Below are positions 34,548 to 45,165 of a stretch of 64,000 nucleotides of DNA, piece by piece. Numbering within the stretch: the first letter of the stretch is position 1; the number at the start of each line of letters is the position of its first letter. Under the pieces are notes generated by a model, which searched no databases, was not told the DNA's origin, and saw only the letters and a list, made by a program, of their open reading frames with translations. A program made the translations under genes and the position numbers. Source of the stretch: Parasulfuritortus sp037439465 (GTDB lineage Bacteria; Pseudomonadota; Gammaproteobacteria; Burkholderiales; Thiobacillaceae); NCBI GenBank assembly GCA_037439465.1, contig JBBIVX010000001.1, positions 1 through 64,000 of the forward strand. The letters run 5' to 3'.

Positions 34548-35474
34548 TCAGAGGTCGCCGTTGGCCGCGGCCCGCATCATTTCGTCGAGGCGTTTATTGA
34601 TGTCGCTGGCGCCTTTGATCAGTTCGCCGGTCAGGCCGAGTTTTTGCTCATAGCCGGCAACCCAGTCCAGGTTCCAGTCGAGCATCAGCACCCAGATGGC
34701 CTTGTCGGCATCTTCCATGACGACGACGCGGCAGGGCAGAAAGACGATGAACTCGGGGCTGAGCTTGAGCAGATCCCGGCCGACCGCGATGTCACAGAAG
34801 GAATAGACCTCGATGCGGGGGGCGTCCTTGTCATTCAGGACAGCCTGGAAGTCTTTCCACATCAGGTTCTCGCCCACCTTCTTCATGTTGAGCTGATTGG
34901 CGCGCAGAAACAGGGAATCGCGCACGTCGTCGAAACTGAGGCCGGGTTTGGCCTTGTACTTGCGCGCGAAGTAGTTCATGGCGTCCGGCATGCCCATCTT
35001 CATGAACCCGGTCATCATGGAAAGGCCCATCTGCATCATCTGGACCTTTTCGGCCTGGTCGATCACCCGGCGCATTTCATAGGGGCGATATACCTTGCCC
35101 GGCACCGACTGCATGCTCATCATCATCATGAACGGGTTGGCTTGGTTGAATTGCAGGTAGGGATTGACGGCAGGAGCGACCGGCGCCACGACTGCCGCAG
35201 CCGCTTCTGGAGTTGCTGTAGCCGCCGCCGGGGCCGCCGGGGCCGCCGCCGGAGCAGGCGCCGGCAGCGTCACGCCATAAGGCATGGGCAAAATGACCGG
35301 GGCCTGCGGCATGGGCGCCATGGGTGTGCCATAGGGCACCAGATAGGGATTGAAGTAGCCCTGGGCTGGCACCATCATCACCGGCGGATAGACCGGGTAG
35401 ACGGGCATGTCCGCGTTGACTGTGGCCGCTGCCAGGGTGGTCAAGGCAAGCAGCAGGGTGGCGCGACCGTTCAT
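34548..35474 (-). CDS. Secreted DUF302 protein with Met/Pro/Ala-rich N-terminal region
   Basis: 308 residues. Signal peptide (1-21, ending VNA), then about 80 residues of low complexity rich in Pro, Tyr, Met and Ala (PVYPVYPPVMMVP ... PAPAPAAAPAAPAAATATPE), a Met-rich helix region (NPFMMMMSMQSVPG, VQMMQMGLSMMTGFMKMG), and a C-terminal DUF302 domain (about 165-290) with FRANQLNMKKVGE-like, EVYSFCDIAVGRDLL and LPCRVVVMEDADKAIWVLM. DUF302 proteins are periplasmic and often near sulfur or metal genes; their function is unknown. The Met clusters suggest copper or another soft metal. It follows acnA after 24 nt on the same strand. Confidence 0.75.
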   Translation of the reverse strand: MNGRATLLLALTTLAAATVNADMPVYPVYPPVMMVPAQGYFNPYLVPYGTPMAPMPQAPVILPMPYGVTLPAPAPAAAPAAPAAATATPEAAAAVVAPVAPAVNPYLQFNQANPFMMMMSMQSVPGKVYRPYEMRRVIDQAEKVQMMQMGLSMMTGFMKMGMPDAMNYFARKYKAKPGLSFDDVRDSLFLRANQLNMKKVGENLMWKDFQAVLNDKDAPRIEVYSFCDIAVGRDLLKLSPEFIVFLPCRVVVMEDADKAIWVLMLDWNLDWVAGYEQKLGLTGELIKGASDINKRLDEMMRAAANGDL

Positions 35475-35498
35475 TTTTTCTCCTCCATCCTGGCCGAT

Positions 35499-38135
<2,637 letters not shown>

Positions 38136-38435
38136 GGCGGCGACACAGTGAGGCTGAATGTAAAGCGCGATTTTACCAAGGTACCGGCCGCGGCGCCCTC
38201 ATGACAACCATGCCCTGCGAGCGCGGGATTATCCCGGATGGTCGGTCAGGAGAGGACGCGGGAGGCTGGCGCGATGTTTCGAGTAACGGCCAAAGCGTCC
38301 GCCAGGGCGCGCCTGGGCCCGCCGTGCGGTCCAATGGATACTCTGGGATTATTTGTCCTTGGCCCGGTATCGAAGCGCGATGCGGGTTACAATCCGCGCA
38401 TGTACGCACGATTTCGCGCCACGCCCGCCAAATGC
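38136..38435. other. Intergenic region upstream of acnA, no gene seen
   Basis: About 300 nt between the acnA start and the tRNA-Leu terminator. I see no convincing coding frame, no clear -35/-10 pair for acnA and no riboswitch-like structure. The acnA promoter must lie here, or transcription must pass the tRNA terminator. Confidence 0.4.
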
Positions 38436-38475
38436 AAAAACCGCCTGTGCCTTGGAGCAGGGCGTCATGCGGTTT
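38436..38475 (-). terminator. Intrinsic terminator of tRNA-Leu
   Basis: In the tRNA direction the stem AAACCGC (complement of 38469-38475) pairs with GCGGTTT (complement of 38438-38444) and is followed by more T, giving TTTTT (complement of 38436-38440). It starts about 14 nt after the CCA end of the tRNA. Confidence 0.75.
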
Positions 38476-38488
38476 CTCGGGATTTTGA

Positions 38489-38575
38489 TGGTGCCCAGAA
38501 GAGGACTCGAACCTCCACACCGTTGCCGGCGCTAGGACCTGAACCTAGTGCGTCTACCAATTCCGCCATCTGGGC
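38489..38575 (-). tRNA. leuV: tRNA-Leu (anticodon CAG)
   Basis: 87 nt with encoded CCA (complement of 38489-38491). Acceptor stem GCCCAGA/TCTGGGC with discriminator A, D-loop with GGCGGAATTGGTAGACGC, anticodon arm CTAGG-TTCAGGT-CCTAG with CAG at 34-36, a long class II variable arm, and T-arm GAGGTTCGAGTCCTC. All marks of a bacterial tRNA-Leu reading CUG. It has its own promoter and terminator and is divergent from rnr. The symbol is by anticodon only. Confidence 0.97.
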
Positions 38576-38587
38576 AAAGAGGCGCGC

Positions 38588-38617
38588 ATTCTAACGATGC
38601 CCGGGTTTTCATGTCAA
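38588..38617 (-). promoter_or_regulatory. Sigma-70 promoter of tRNA-Leu
   Basis: On the minus strand TTGACA (complement of 38612-38617), 18 nt, TAGAAT (complement of 38588-38593): a perfect -35 and 5/6 -10. Transcription would start about 5-6 nt upstream of the mature tRNA 5' end, so little 5' leader needs removal by RNase P. Confidence 0.8.
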
Positions 38618-38639
38618 CGTCGTCGGGTTTTCCAAGTCT

Positions 38640-41009
38640 ATGCCGAACAACAAAACCGTAAAGAACAGCAAGTCGCGCGGACGTAAGGGTTTGCGCTGGC
38701 AGGACCCTCATCTGGCGCGGGAGCGTGAAAAGTACGAATACCCACTGCCCAGCCGGGAGTTCATCCTGCAATTGGTGACTGAGGCGGGCGGGCCCTTGCC
38801 GGCCGACGACCTGGCCGTGCGTCTGGGCATCGATATCGACGAGGCGGAAGCCTTTCGCCGCCGTCTTGGGGCCATGCAGCGCGACGGCCAACTGGTCATC
38901 AACCGGCGCGGCGATCTCTGCCTGCCTGACAAGATCGAGTTGAAGGCCGGCCACGTCGAGGGGCATCCGGATGGCTTCGGCTTCTTCGTCCCGGACGACA
39001 AATCGGGTGACATGTTCCTGTCCGAGAAGGAAATGCACCAGGTGTTGCATGGCGACCGGGTGATGTGCCGCGAGCGCGGTGTCGACCGCCGTGGCCGCAA
39101 GGAGGGTCAGATCGTCGAGGTGCTGGAGCGGGCCAATAGCCGGCTGGTCGGCCGCCTCTATCACGAGCATGGCCACCAGTGGGTGGTGGCCGAGAACAAG
39201 CGGATCAACCAGGACATCGTCATCCCGCCCAGCGAGCCGCTCAAGGCCGGCTTCGGCCAGGTGGTGACGGTGGAGATCGTCGAGCAGCCGACCAAACACG
39301 CCCCGGCCATGGGCCGGCTGATCGGTGTGCTGGGCAACTATGCCGATCCGGGCATGGAGATCGAGATCGCCCTCAGGAAGCATGACCTGCCGTTCGAGTT
39401 TCCCAATGAGGTGGCCGCCCAGGCGAAGAAACTGCCCAAGGGCGCGACCAGGCGCGATCTGGAAGGCCGCGAGGACCTGCGCCATCTGCCGCTGGTGACC
39501 ATAGATGGCGATGATTCGCGCGACTTCGACGATGCCGTGTATTGTGAGCCGATGGGACGCGGCTTCAAGCTCTGGGTGGCCATCGCCGACGTGTCGCATT
39601 ATGTGCGGCCCGGCTCGCCGCTCGACAAGGAGGCCTACGAGCGCGGCAATTCCGTCTACTTCCCGCGCCGGGTGATACCCATGCTGCCGGAGGAACTCTC
39701 CAACGGCTTGTGTTCCCTGAACCCGAAGGTGGACCGCCTGTGCATGGTCTGCGAGATGGAAATCGCCAGTAGCGGCAGCATCAAGAAGTACCGCTTCTTC
39801 CCAGGCGTCATGCATTCCCAGGCCCGGCTGACCTACACCCAGGTGTGGGACTGGCTGAACGCCCCTGGGCATGCGCCCAGGGACAAGACGGCGCTGCTGC
39901 CGCACCTGCAAAATCTCCACAAACTGTTCAAGGTGCTGCTCAAGGCGCGTTGGGCGCGCGGCGCCATCGACTTCGAGACCCTGGAAACCAGGATGATCTT
40001 CGACGAGGCCAGCGGCAAGATCGAGCGCATCGTGCCCTATCCGCGCAACGACGCCCACCGCGTCATCGAGGAGTGCATGCTGGCGGCCAACGTGTGCGCC
40101 TCCGAGTACCTCAAGAAACACAAGCGCGCCACCCTCTATCGCATCCACGCCGGGCCGACCCCGGACAAGCTGAGGGCCTTGCAGGAATTCATGGCCGAGT
40201 TCGGTTTCGTCCTTGCCGGCGGTGACGACCCTCATGCCAGGGATTACGCCGATCTCCTGGCCAAGATCAAGGGCCGGCCCGACGAGCAGTTGTTGCAGAC
40301 GGTGATGCTGCGGTCGCTGCAACAGGCGGTATACAGCCCGGACAACCTGGGCCACTTCGGCCTTGCCTATGAGTCTTACACCCACTTTACCTCGCCCATA
40401 CGGCGTTACCCGGACCTGCTCGTGCACCGTGCCATCCGCGCCTGTCTGGCGGGCGAGACCTATGCTCCCGGCAATTGGGAGGCCATAGGCGCCCACTGCT
40501 CGATGACCGAGCGTCGCGCCGACGAGGCGGCGCGCGACGTGGTCAACTGGCTCAAGTGCTACTACATGCGCGACAAGCTGGGCGAGGCGTTCGACGGGGT
40601 GATTTCCGGCGTCACCAGTTTCGGCGTCTTCGTCGCCCTGAACGAGGTCTTCGTCGAAGGACTGGTCCATGTCAGCGAACTCGGCCAGGACTATTTCCAC
40701 TTCGACCCGGCTCGCCACCAGATGCTGGGCGAACGTACCGGCAAGCGTTTCCGCCTGGGCGACAAGGTGCGCATCAGGGTGGCCCAGGTGGAACTGGAGA
40801 CCTCGAAGATCGATTTCGTGCTGGCTGAAACGCCGGCGCCGCCGCCGCGGCAAACCGCCGGCACGGGCCAGCCCGCCGCCGGCAAAGCGGCGCGCCCCAA
40901 AGACACGGCAAAACCGGCCAAGGCCGGCAAGACTGGCGCCACCAAGACGGCTGCCAAAGACAAGAAACCCGCCGTCAGGACGGGTGCCAAGAAGAAGACC
41001 AGGTTGTGA
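38640..41009 (+). CDS. rnr: Ribonuclease R
   Basis: 789 residues. N-terminal winged-helix region (REFILQLVTEAGGPLPADDLA), two cold-shock domains, the RNB catalytic domain with DGDDSRDFDDAVYCE (catalytic Asp cluster) and ADVSHYVRPGSPLDKEAYERG-like, HFTSPIRRYPDLLVHRAI, then S1 (GVISGVTSFGVFVALNEVFVEG) and a Lys/Ala/Pro-rich tail of about 60 residues. It is a 3'-5' exonuclease for structured RNA. It heads rnr-rlmB-hpt-mtnP; rlmB starts at the GTG overlapping its TGA. Confidence 0.96.
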   Translation: MPNNKTVKNSKSRGRKGLRWQDPHLAREREKYEYPLPSREFILQLVTEAGGPLPADDLAVRLGIDIDEAEAFRRRLGAMQRDGQLVINRRGDLCLPDKIELKAGHVEGHPDGFGFFVPDDKSGDMFLSEKEMHQVLHGDRVMCRERGVDRRGRKEGQIVEVLERANSRLVGRLYHEHGHQWVVAENKRINQDIVIPPSEPLKAGFGQVVTVEIVEQPTKHAPAMGRLIGVLGNYADPGMEIEIALRKHDLPFEFPNEVAAQAKKLPKGATRRDLEGREDLRHLPLVTIDGDDSRDFDDAVYCEPMGRGFKLWVAIADVSHYVRPGSPLDKEAYERGNSVYFPRRVIPMLPEELSNGLCSLNPKVDRLCMVCEMEIASSGSIKKYRFFPGVMHSQARLTYTQVWDWLNAPGHAPRDKTALLPHLQNLHKLFKVLLKARWARGAIDFETLETRMIFDEASGKIERIVPYPRNDAHRVIEECMLAANVCASEYLKKHKRATLYRIHAGPTPDKLRALQEFMAEFGFVLAGGDDPHARDYADLLAKIKGRPDEQLLQTVMLRSLQQAVYSPDNLGHFGLAYESYTHFTSPIRRYPDLLVHRAIRACLAGETYAPGNWEAIGAHCSMTERRADEAARDVVNWLKCYYMRDKLGEAFDGVISGVTSFGVFVALNEVFVEGLVHVSELGQDYFHFDPARHQMLGERTGKRFRLGDKVRIRVAQVELETSKIDFVLAETPAPPPRQTAGTGQPAAGKAARPKDTAKPAKAGKTGATKTAAKDKKPAVRTGAKKKTRL

Positions 41010-41749
41010 GCCAACGTAGCCTGATCTACGGTTTTCATGCCGTGCTGTCGCGCTTGCGGCATCATCCAAAGAGCGTGCAGGTCGTCTATCTGGATGCCGG
41101 CCGGCGCGACAAGCGGGCGCAGGATGTGCGTCATCATGCCGCGGAACATGGGGTGAAGCTGATCGCCTCCGAGGCGGCGCGGCTGGAGGAGATGGCGCAC
41201 GGCAAGTCGCAGGGCGTGGTGGCTTTCGTCGAACCCATCCAGTTGGCGCGCAGCCTGGACGAGGTGCTGGAGGACCTGACCGAGCCAGCCCTGTTGCTGG
41301 TGCTCGACGGCGTCACCGACCCGCACAACCTGGGCGCCTGCCTGCGCAGCGCCGACGCCTTCGGCGTGCATGCCGTGCTGGCCCCCAAGGACCGCGCCGC
41401 CAGCCTCAATGCCACGGCGGTAAAGGCCGCCAGCGGCGCTGCCGACAGCGTGCCCTACCTGCCGGTCACCAACCTGGCGCGGGCGCTGCGCGAGCTGAAG
41501 CAACGCGACCTCTTCATCGTCGGTCTGGACGAGGCCGGCGGCCTGGCGCTGGACGCCGCCGATTTCTCCGCCGCCACCGCCCTGGTGCTCGGCGCCGAGG
41601 GCAGCGGCCTGCGCCGCCTGACCCGCGAACAGTGCGACGTGTTGGTGCGCATCCCCATGCATGGCCAGGTCGAGAGCCTCAATGTCTCTGTGTCGGCGGG
41701 GGTATGTCTGTATGAAGCCCGGCGGCAGCGGGCCAATCTGGAAACATGA
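41006..41749 (+). CDS. rlmB: 23S rRNA (guanosine2251-2'-O)-methyltransferase RlmB
   Basis: 247 residues from a GTG overlapping the rnr stop. SpoU/TrmH class: N-terminal substrate-binding domain SLIYGFHAVLSRLR, then LLLVLDGVTDPHNLGACLRSADAFGVHAV, KAASGAADSVPYLPVTNL, LVLGAEGSGLRRLT and the knot motif IPMHGQVESLNVSVSAGVCLYE. It methylates G2251 of 23S rRNA with SAM. rnr-rlmB is a classical neighbour pair. Confidence 0.95.
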   Translation: MSQRSLIYGFHAVLSRLRHHPKSVQVVYLDAGRRDKRAQDVRHHAAEHGVKLIASEAARLEEMAHGKSQGVVAFVEPIQLARSLDEVLEDLTEPALLLVLDGVTDPHNLGACLRSADAFGVHAVLAPKDRAASLNATAVKAASGAADSVPYLPVTNLARALRELKQRDLFIVGLDEAGGLALDAADFSAATALVLGAEGSGLRRLTREQCDVLVRIPMHGQVESLNVSVSAGVCLYEARRQRANLET

Positions 41750-42300
41750 GCAAGGTCGAGCTGGACCGTGCCTGGGCGCTGTTGAACCGGGCCGAGTTGC
41801 TGCATGGCCGGCTGGAGATCGAAGCGGTCCTCGATCGCCTGGCCGCCGAGATCAGCGACCGCCTGGCGGATACCTACCCGGTGTTGTTGTGCGTCATGGG
41901 CGGGGCCGTGGTATTCGCCGGCCAGCTCTTGCCGCGCCTCGGCTTTCCGCTCGAATTCGACTACCTGCAGGCCACCCGCTACCGCGACCGCACCCAGGGC
42001 GGCAGCATCGAATGGCGCGCGCTGCCAGCCAAGGACCTGAGCGGGCGCACGGTACTGTTGCTGGACGACATACTCGACGAAGGCCATACCCTGGCCGCGG
42101 TCAAGGCGCGCATGCGGGAGCTGGGCGCCGCCCGTGTCGAGGTGGCGGTGCTGGCGGAAAAGGAGACCGGCCGGCCCAAGCCGCTATATGCCGATTACCT
42201 GGGCCTGAAACTTCCCAACCGCTACGTATTCGGCATGGGCATGGATGCCTATGGCCTGTGGCGCAATCTGCCCGGAATCTATGCCTTGAAGGAGGACTGA
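41746..42300 (+). CDS. hpt: Hypoxanthine-guanine phosphoribosyltransferase
   Basis: 184 residues. PRPP-binding motif TVLLLDDILDEGHTLAAVKARM, the PPi loop CVMGGAVVFAGQLLP, and C-terminal PNRYVFGMGMDAYGLWRNLPGIYAL with the purine-stacking region. It salvages hypoxanthine and guanine to IMP and GMP. It overlaps rlmB by ATGA and is immediately followed by the phosphorylase gene (TGA then ATG). The two together make sense: the phosphorylase yields hypoxanthine and this enzyme recycles it, as in Pseudomonas. Confidence 0.92.
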   Translation: MSKVELDRAWALLNRAELLHGRLEIEAVLDRLAAEISDRLADTYPVLLCVMGGAVVFAGQLLPRLGFPLEFDYLQATRYRDRTQGGSIEWRALPAKDLSGRTVLLLDDILDEGHTLAAVKARMRELGAARVEVAVLAEKETGRPKPLYADYLGLKLPNRYVFGMGMDAYGLWRNLPGIYALKED

Positions 42301-43050
42301 ATGCTCGCCATCATCGGAGGCAGTGGCCTCACCCAATTGCCCGGATTGCACCTCACCCGTCGCCAGGTGGTGCGCACCCCTTTTGGCGAACCCTCCGGGG
42401 CGCTCACCTTCGGCGAGCTGGACGGTCATCCCATCGTCTTCCTGGCGCGTCACGGCTATGGCCACACCATCCCGCCGCACCGGGTCAACTACCGCGCCAA
42501 TATCTGGGCGTTGCAGGCCGAGCAGGTCAGCCATGTGGTATCCATCGCCAGCGTCGGCGGCATCGACCCGGATCTGCCACCGGGACGCCTGGCCATCCCC
42601 GATCAGATCATCGACTACACCCATGGCCGGGAAACCACTTTTGCCGATTATGGCAACGGCAACCCGGTCACCCATGTCGATTTCACCTGGCCTTACTGCG
42701 AGGCCATGCGCCAGCGCTGCCTCGCCGTATTGCGCGAGCTGGGCGAAGACGCCATGGCCGGCGGCACCTACGCCGCCGTGCAGGGGCCGCGCCTGGAAAG
42801 CCGCGCCGAGATCGATCGCCTGGAGCGGGACGGCGCCCACATGGTGGGCATGACCGGCATGCCCGAGGCCTATCTGGCGCGCGAGATCGGCCTCTGCTAT
42901 GCCGCCATCGCCGTGTCCGCCAACTGGGCCGCGGGCCGCGGTTCCAGCGCCAACGGCATCGCCGCCGCCGACATCGGCGCGGTGATGGCCGATGTGATGG
43001 GCCGGCTGCTCAAGGTGCTGGCCACCCTGGCCCGCAACAATTTTTCTTGA
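42301..43050 (+). CDS. mtnP: S-methyl-5'-thioinosine phosphorylase (MTAP/PNP family)
   Basis: 249 residues. MTAP/PNP family marks: LAIIGGSGLTQLPGL, TFGELDGHPIVFLARHGYGHTIPPHRVNYRANIWAL, VGGIDPDLPPGRLAIPDQIIDYT, the GGTYAAVQGPRLESRAEI site and GMTGMPEAYLAREIGLCYAAI. The short length and the hpt neighbour match the Pseudomonas-type methylthioinosine phosphorylase rather than ordinary MTA phosphorylase. It releases hypoxanthine and 5-methylthioribose-1-phosphate. Specificity for MTI over MTA is inference. Confidence 0.85.
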   Translation: MLAIIGGSGLTQLPGLHLTRRQVVRTPFGEPSGALTFGELDGHPIVFLARHGYGHTIPPHRVNYRANIWALQAEQVSHVVSIASVGGIDPDLPPGRLAIPDQIIDYTHGRETTFADYGNGNPVTHVDFTWPYCEAMRQRCLAVLRELGEDAMAGGTYAAVQGPRLESRAEIDRLERDGAHMVGMTGMPEAYLAREIGLCYAAIAVSANWAAGRGSSANGIAAADIGAVMADVMGRLLKVLATLARNNFS

Positions 43051-43075
43051 ACCCAGATTGTCCTTCAGCCGTAGG

Positions 43076-43096
43076 GCGGCGGGCCATGACCGCCGC
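43076..43096 (+). terminator. Hairpin after the rnr-rlmB-hpt-mtnP run
   Basis: GCGGCGG (43076-43082) and CCGCCGC (43090-43096) form a perfect 7-bp stem with a 7-nt loop, 26 nt after the mtnP stop. No T run follows. It separates the purine operon from the flagellin promoter. Confidence 0.45.
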
Positions 43097-43215
43097 AACG
43101 GCATGGGGTGAACGGCAGGGGTTGCGTGTGCGCCCCGAACGGCCGGCCTGTGTCTTTGCGAAACGGCCAAGCCAGCTCGGGGTGGAGGGAACCGGAAAAT
43201 ATTTTGCCCCCGCCC

Positions 43216-43242
43216 TAAAGTTTTTCCGGGGGGCCCCGTTAA
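43216..43242 (+). promoter_or_regulatory. Sigma-28 (FliA) promoter of the flagellin gene
   Basis: TAAAGTTT (43216-43223), 11 nt, CCCGTTAA (43235-43242). The -35 box is a perfect match to the sigma-28 consensus (TAAAGTTT), the spacing is exact, and the -10 box matches GCCGATAA at 6 of 8 positions. The start would be near 43250, about 70 nt before the flagellin ATG, which has an AAAGGAG site at 43309-43315. Confidence 0.8.
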
Positions 43243-43321
43243 TGGGGCAGACAACGGAATCAATCCGGCGTCGAGACGAGGAGAAGCCTCGTTATCCCAA
43301 CCCTAGAAAAGGAGTTTCATC

Positions 43322-44128
43322 ATGGCAATCGGTGACGTTTCCCTTACCGCCTCAATGCGTTCCGTGCTGGTTTCCCTGCAACAGAATGCTTCCCTTCTGG
43401 ACCGCACTTCCGGCCGTCTGGCAACCGGCAAGAAGGTGAATTCCGCCCTCGACAACCCGGCCAACTTCTTTGCCGCCAAAGGCCACAGCGACCGCGCCTC
43501 GCAACTCGACGCCCGCAAGGACGCCATGGGCGAGGCCATTCAGATGATCAAGGCCGCGGACAATGGCGTCAAAGGCATCACCACCCTGGTCGAGAACCTG
43601 CGCGGTATCATCAACCAGGCGCGCGACGCCGGGGCGGCGACTGCCGCCCAGGCGGCACAGTTCACTGAGGTAAAGGCACAGTTGGACAACCTGGCCTTGG
43701 ATTCTGGCTACAAGGGTGTTAACCTGCTTGATTCCGGGACGGTGACGGTACAGTTCGATACCGATTCTTCCAGTTCGCTGACCTTGACCGGTACCGACAA
43801 CAGTTCCACCGGCTTGGCTATCGGCACATTGGCGGCGACTGACGCGGGCGCGGCCCTCGATACCCTGGATACCGGCCTCAATGACGCTCTCAATACCCTG
43901 CGTACCCGGTCCGCCGATCTGGCGTCCAACCTGGGAATCATCCAGTCTCGGGTGGATTTCACCACGGACATGGTCAATACCCTGGTGGAAGGCGCCAACA
44001 AGCTGACCGCGGCCGATACCAACGAGGAAGGCGCCAACATGTTGCTGTTGCAAACCCGGCAGCAACTGGGTACCACTTCGTTGTCGATCGCCTCGCAGGC
44101 GGCGCAAGCGGTGCTGCGGCTGTTCTAA
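43322..44128 (+). CDS. Flagellin, alphaproteobacterial type
   Basis: 268 residues, short for flagellin, with a small variable D2/D3 part. N-terminal D0/D1: DVSLTASMRSVLVSLQQNAS, LLDRTSGRLATGKKVNSALDNPANFFAAKGHSDRA. The C-terminal D0/D1 ends with GANMLLLQTRQQLGTTSLSIASQAAQAVLRLF. The NPANFFAA stretch and the LLLQTRQQLG end are the pattern seen in Azospirillum/Magnetospirillum-type flagellins rather than in enteric FliC. The middle (about 135-205) is Thr/Ser-rich, a plausible glycosylation area. It lies in one operon direction with FlbT and FlaF. Confidence 0.92.
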   Translation: MAIGDVSLTASMRSVLVSLQQNASLLDRTSGRLATGKKVNSALDNPANFFAAKGHSDRASQLDARKDAMGEAIQMIKAADNGVKGITTLVENLRGIINQARDAGAATAAQAAQFTEVKAQLDNLALDSGYKGVNLLDSGTVTVQFDTDSSSSLTLTGTDNSSTGLAIGTLAATDAGAALDTLDTGLNDALNTLRTRSADLASNLGIIQSRVDFTTDMVNTLVEGANKLTAADTNEEGANMLLLQTRQQLGTTSLSIASQAAQAVLRLF

Positions 44129-44157
44129 GCCAAGGCAGCCTGGGCTGAAAGGCAATA

Positions 44158-44187
44158 GGCCGGGGGGGTGGCGTCGCCGCCCCGGCC
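44158..44187 (+). terminator. Strong hairpin between flagellin and the downstream gene
   Basis: GGCCGGGG (44158-44165) and CCCCGGCC (44180-44187) with a further GGCG/CGCC pairing inside. No T tract. It may protect the flagellin mRNA 3' end or reduce read-through, so that flagellin is made in excess over FlbT and FlaF. Confidence 0.45.
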
Positions 44188-44206
44188 GTTGTCAGAGGAG
44201 ACGAAA

Positions 44207-44764
44207 ATGATCAACGAGATCAGTCATGTCGGATTGACGCCCGCCCAGGGTTCTAGCCGCGCCATTGACGTCCCGGCTTTGCCGCAGCACGGCGGCAAGG
44301 ATATCTCCGGCGCCCCGGTGTCCGCCACCGAACAGCCGCTGACCAGCCACGCCGGTTTTGCCGCGCTGGCGAGCGTCAAGGACGCGGCGGGCGACCTGGC
44401 ACTATCCATCCGGCTCGGCCAGCAAAGCTTACAACAGGCCGCCGCTCTGGTGCAGGAGATGCGTCAGAACGCCCAGACCATACTCAAGAACTACCCGCCT
44501 TTTCCCCCTGGCAACGAACAGCGTATGAACTACCTCAACAGCATCGTCGGTCTGCGCCGGCAACTCGAGGCGCTGACTTTCCCGCCGGTCGAAAGCGCGG
44601 CAGCACCCGTTTATTACCCGCGCCCGTCGGACCTGCCGGCGCTGGATGTCAATACGGTGAGCGATCAGGAACTCCGGGTTTTCGCCCAGGCGCTCGACCG
44701 CACCCAGGAAAAACTCACCGCCGGCCTCGCGGCACTGCGCGCCCAGGCGCGGGCAGGGGCCTGA
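44207..44764 (+). CDS. Hypothetical protein in the flagellin-flbT-flaF cluster
   Basis: 185 residues from the ATG at 44207 behind GAGGAG. The N-terminal third (about 1-60) looks disordered (GLTPAQGSSRAIDVPALPQHG). It is followed by a helical region (LALSIRLGQQSLQQAAALVQEMRQNAQTIL), a Pro-rich NYPPFPPGNEQRMNYLNSIVGLRRQLEAL stretch (quoted in parts), and a C-terminal helix with heptad-like spacing (ELRVFAQALDRTQEKLTAGL). No signal peptide or membrane span. I do not recognise the family. Its place between flagellin and FlbT suggests a role in filament assembly, such as a chaperone or a minor filament protein. This is inference. Confidence 0.6.
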   Translation: MINEISHVGLTPAQGSSRAIDVPALPQHGGKDISGAPVSATEQPLTSHAGFAALASVKDAAGDLALSIRLGQQSLQQAAALVQEMRQNAQTILKNYPPFPPGNEQRMNYLNSIVGLRRQLEALTFPPVESAAAPVYYPRPSDLPALDVNTVSDQELRVFAQALDRTQEKLTAGLAALRAQARAGA

Positions 44765-44766
44765 TC

Positions 44767-45165
44767 ATGTCGCTCAGGATCAAACTGAAACCGCGGGAAA
44801 AGCTCTTCATCGGCGGCGCGGCGGTGCAGAATGGCGACGACCATGCCGAATTGCTCATCCTCAACGACGTCCCCCTGCTGCGCGAAAAGGACATACTCGC
44901 CGAGTCGTCCGCCGATTCGGTATGTCGGCGTATCTATCTGTGCGTGCAGTTGATGTACATGGATACCGCCAACCTGACAACCTATCAGCAAACCTACCGT
45001 ACCCTGCTCGATGCCGTGTTGTCGTCGGCGCCGAGCACGGCCCGCCTGTTGGCGGAGATGAACACTGAGCTGGCCTGCGGCCGCTACTATCAGGCGCTCA
45101 AGGGAGCGCGTAAATTGGTCGAATACGAACAGGAACTCATCGAACATGTCTGCCAACCCGCTTGA
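44767..45165 (+). CDS. flbT: Flagellar biosynthesis regulator FlbT
   Basis: 132 residues, family length. Marks: LRIKLKPREKLFIGGAAVQNGD, AELLILNDVPLLREKDIL, CRRIYLCVQLMYMDTANL, YYQALKGARKLVEYEQELI. In Caulobacter, FlbT binds flagellin mRNA and represses its translation, with FlaF acting in the opposite sense. It overlaps flaF by 20 nt. FlbT is best known from Alphaproteobacteria, so its presence here is notable. Confidence 0.88.
   Translation: MSLRIKLKPREKLFIGGAAVQNGDDHAELLILNDVPLLREKDILAESSADSVCRRIYLCVQLMYMDTANLTTYQQTYRTLLDAVLSSAPSTARLLAEMNTELACGRYYQALKGARKLVEYEQELIEHVCQPA

Noticed and set aside
38532..41069. Long open frame opposite rnr (about 845 codons), running into the tRNA gene
   Set aside because: Antisense to an intact RNase R with all motifs and overlapping tRNA-Leu; composition of a shadow frame.
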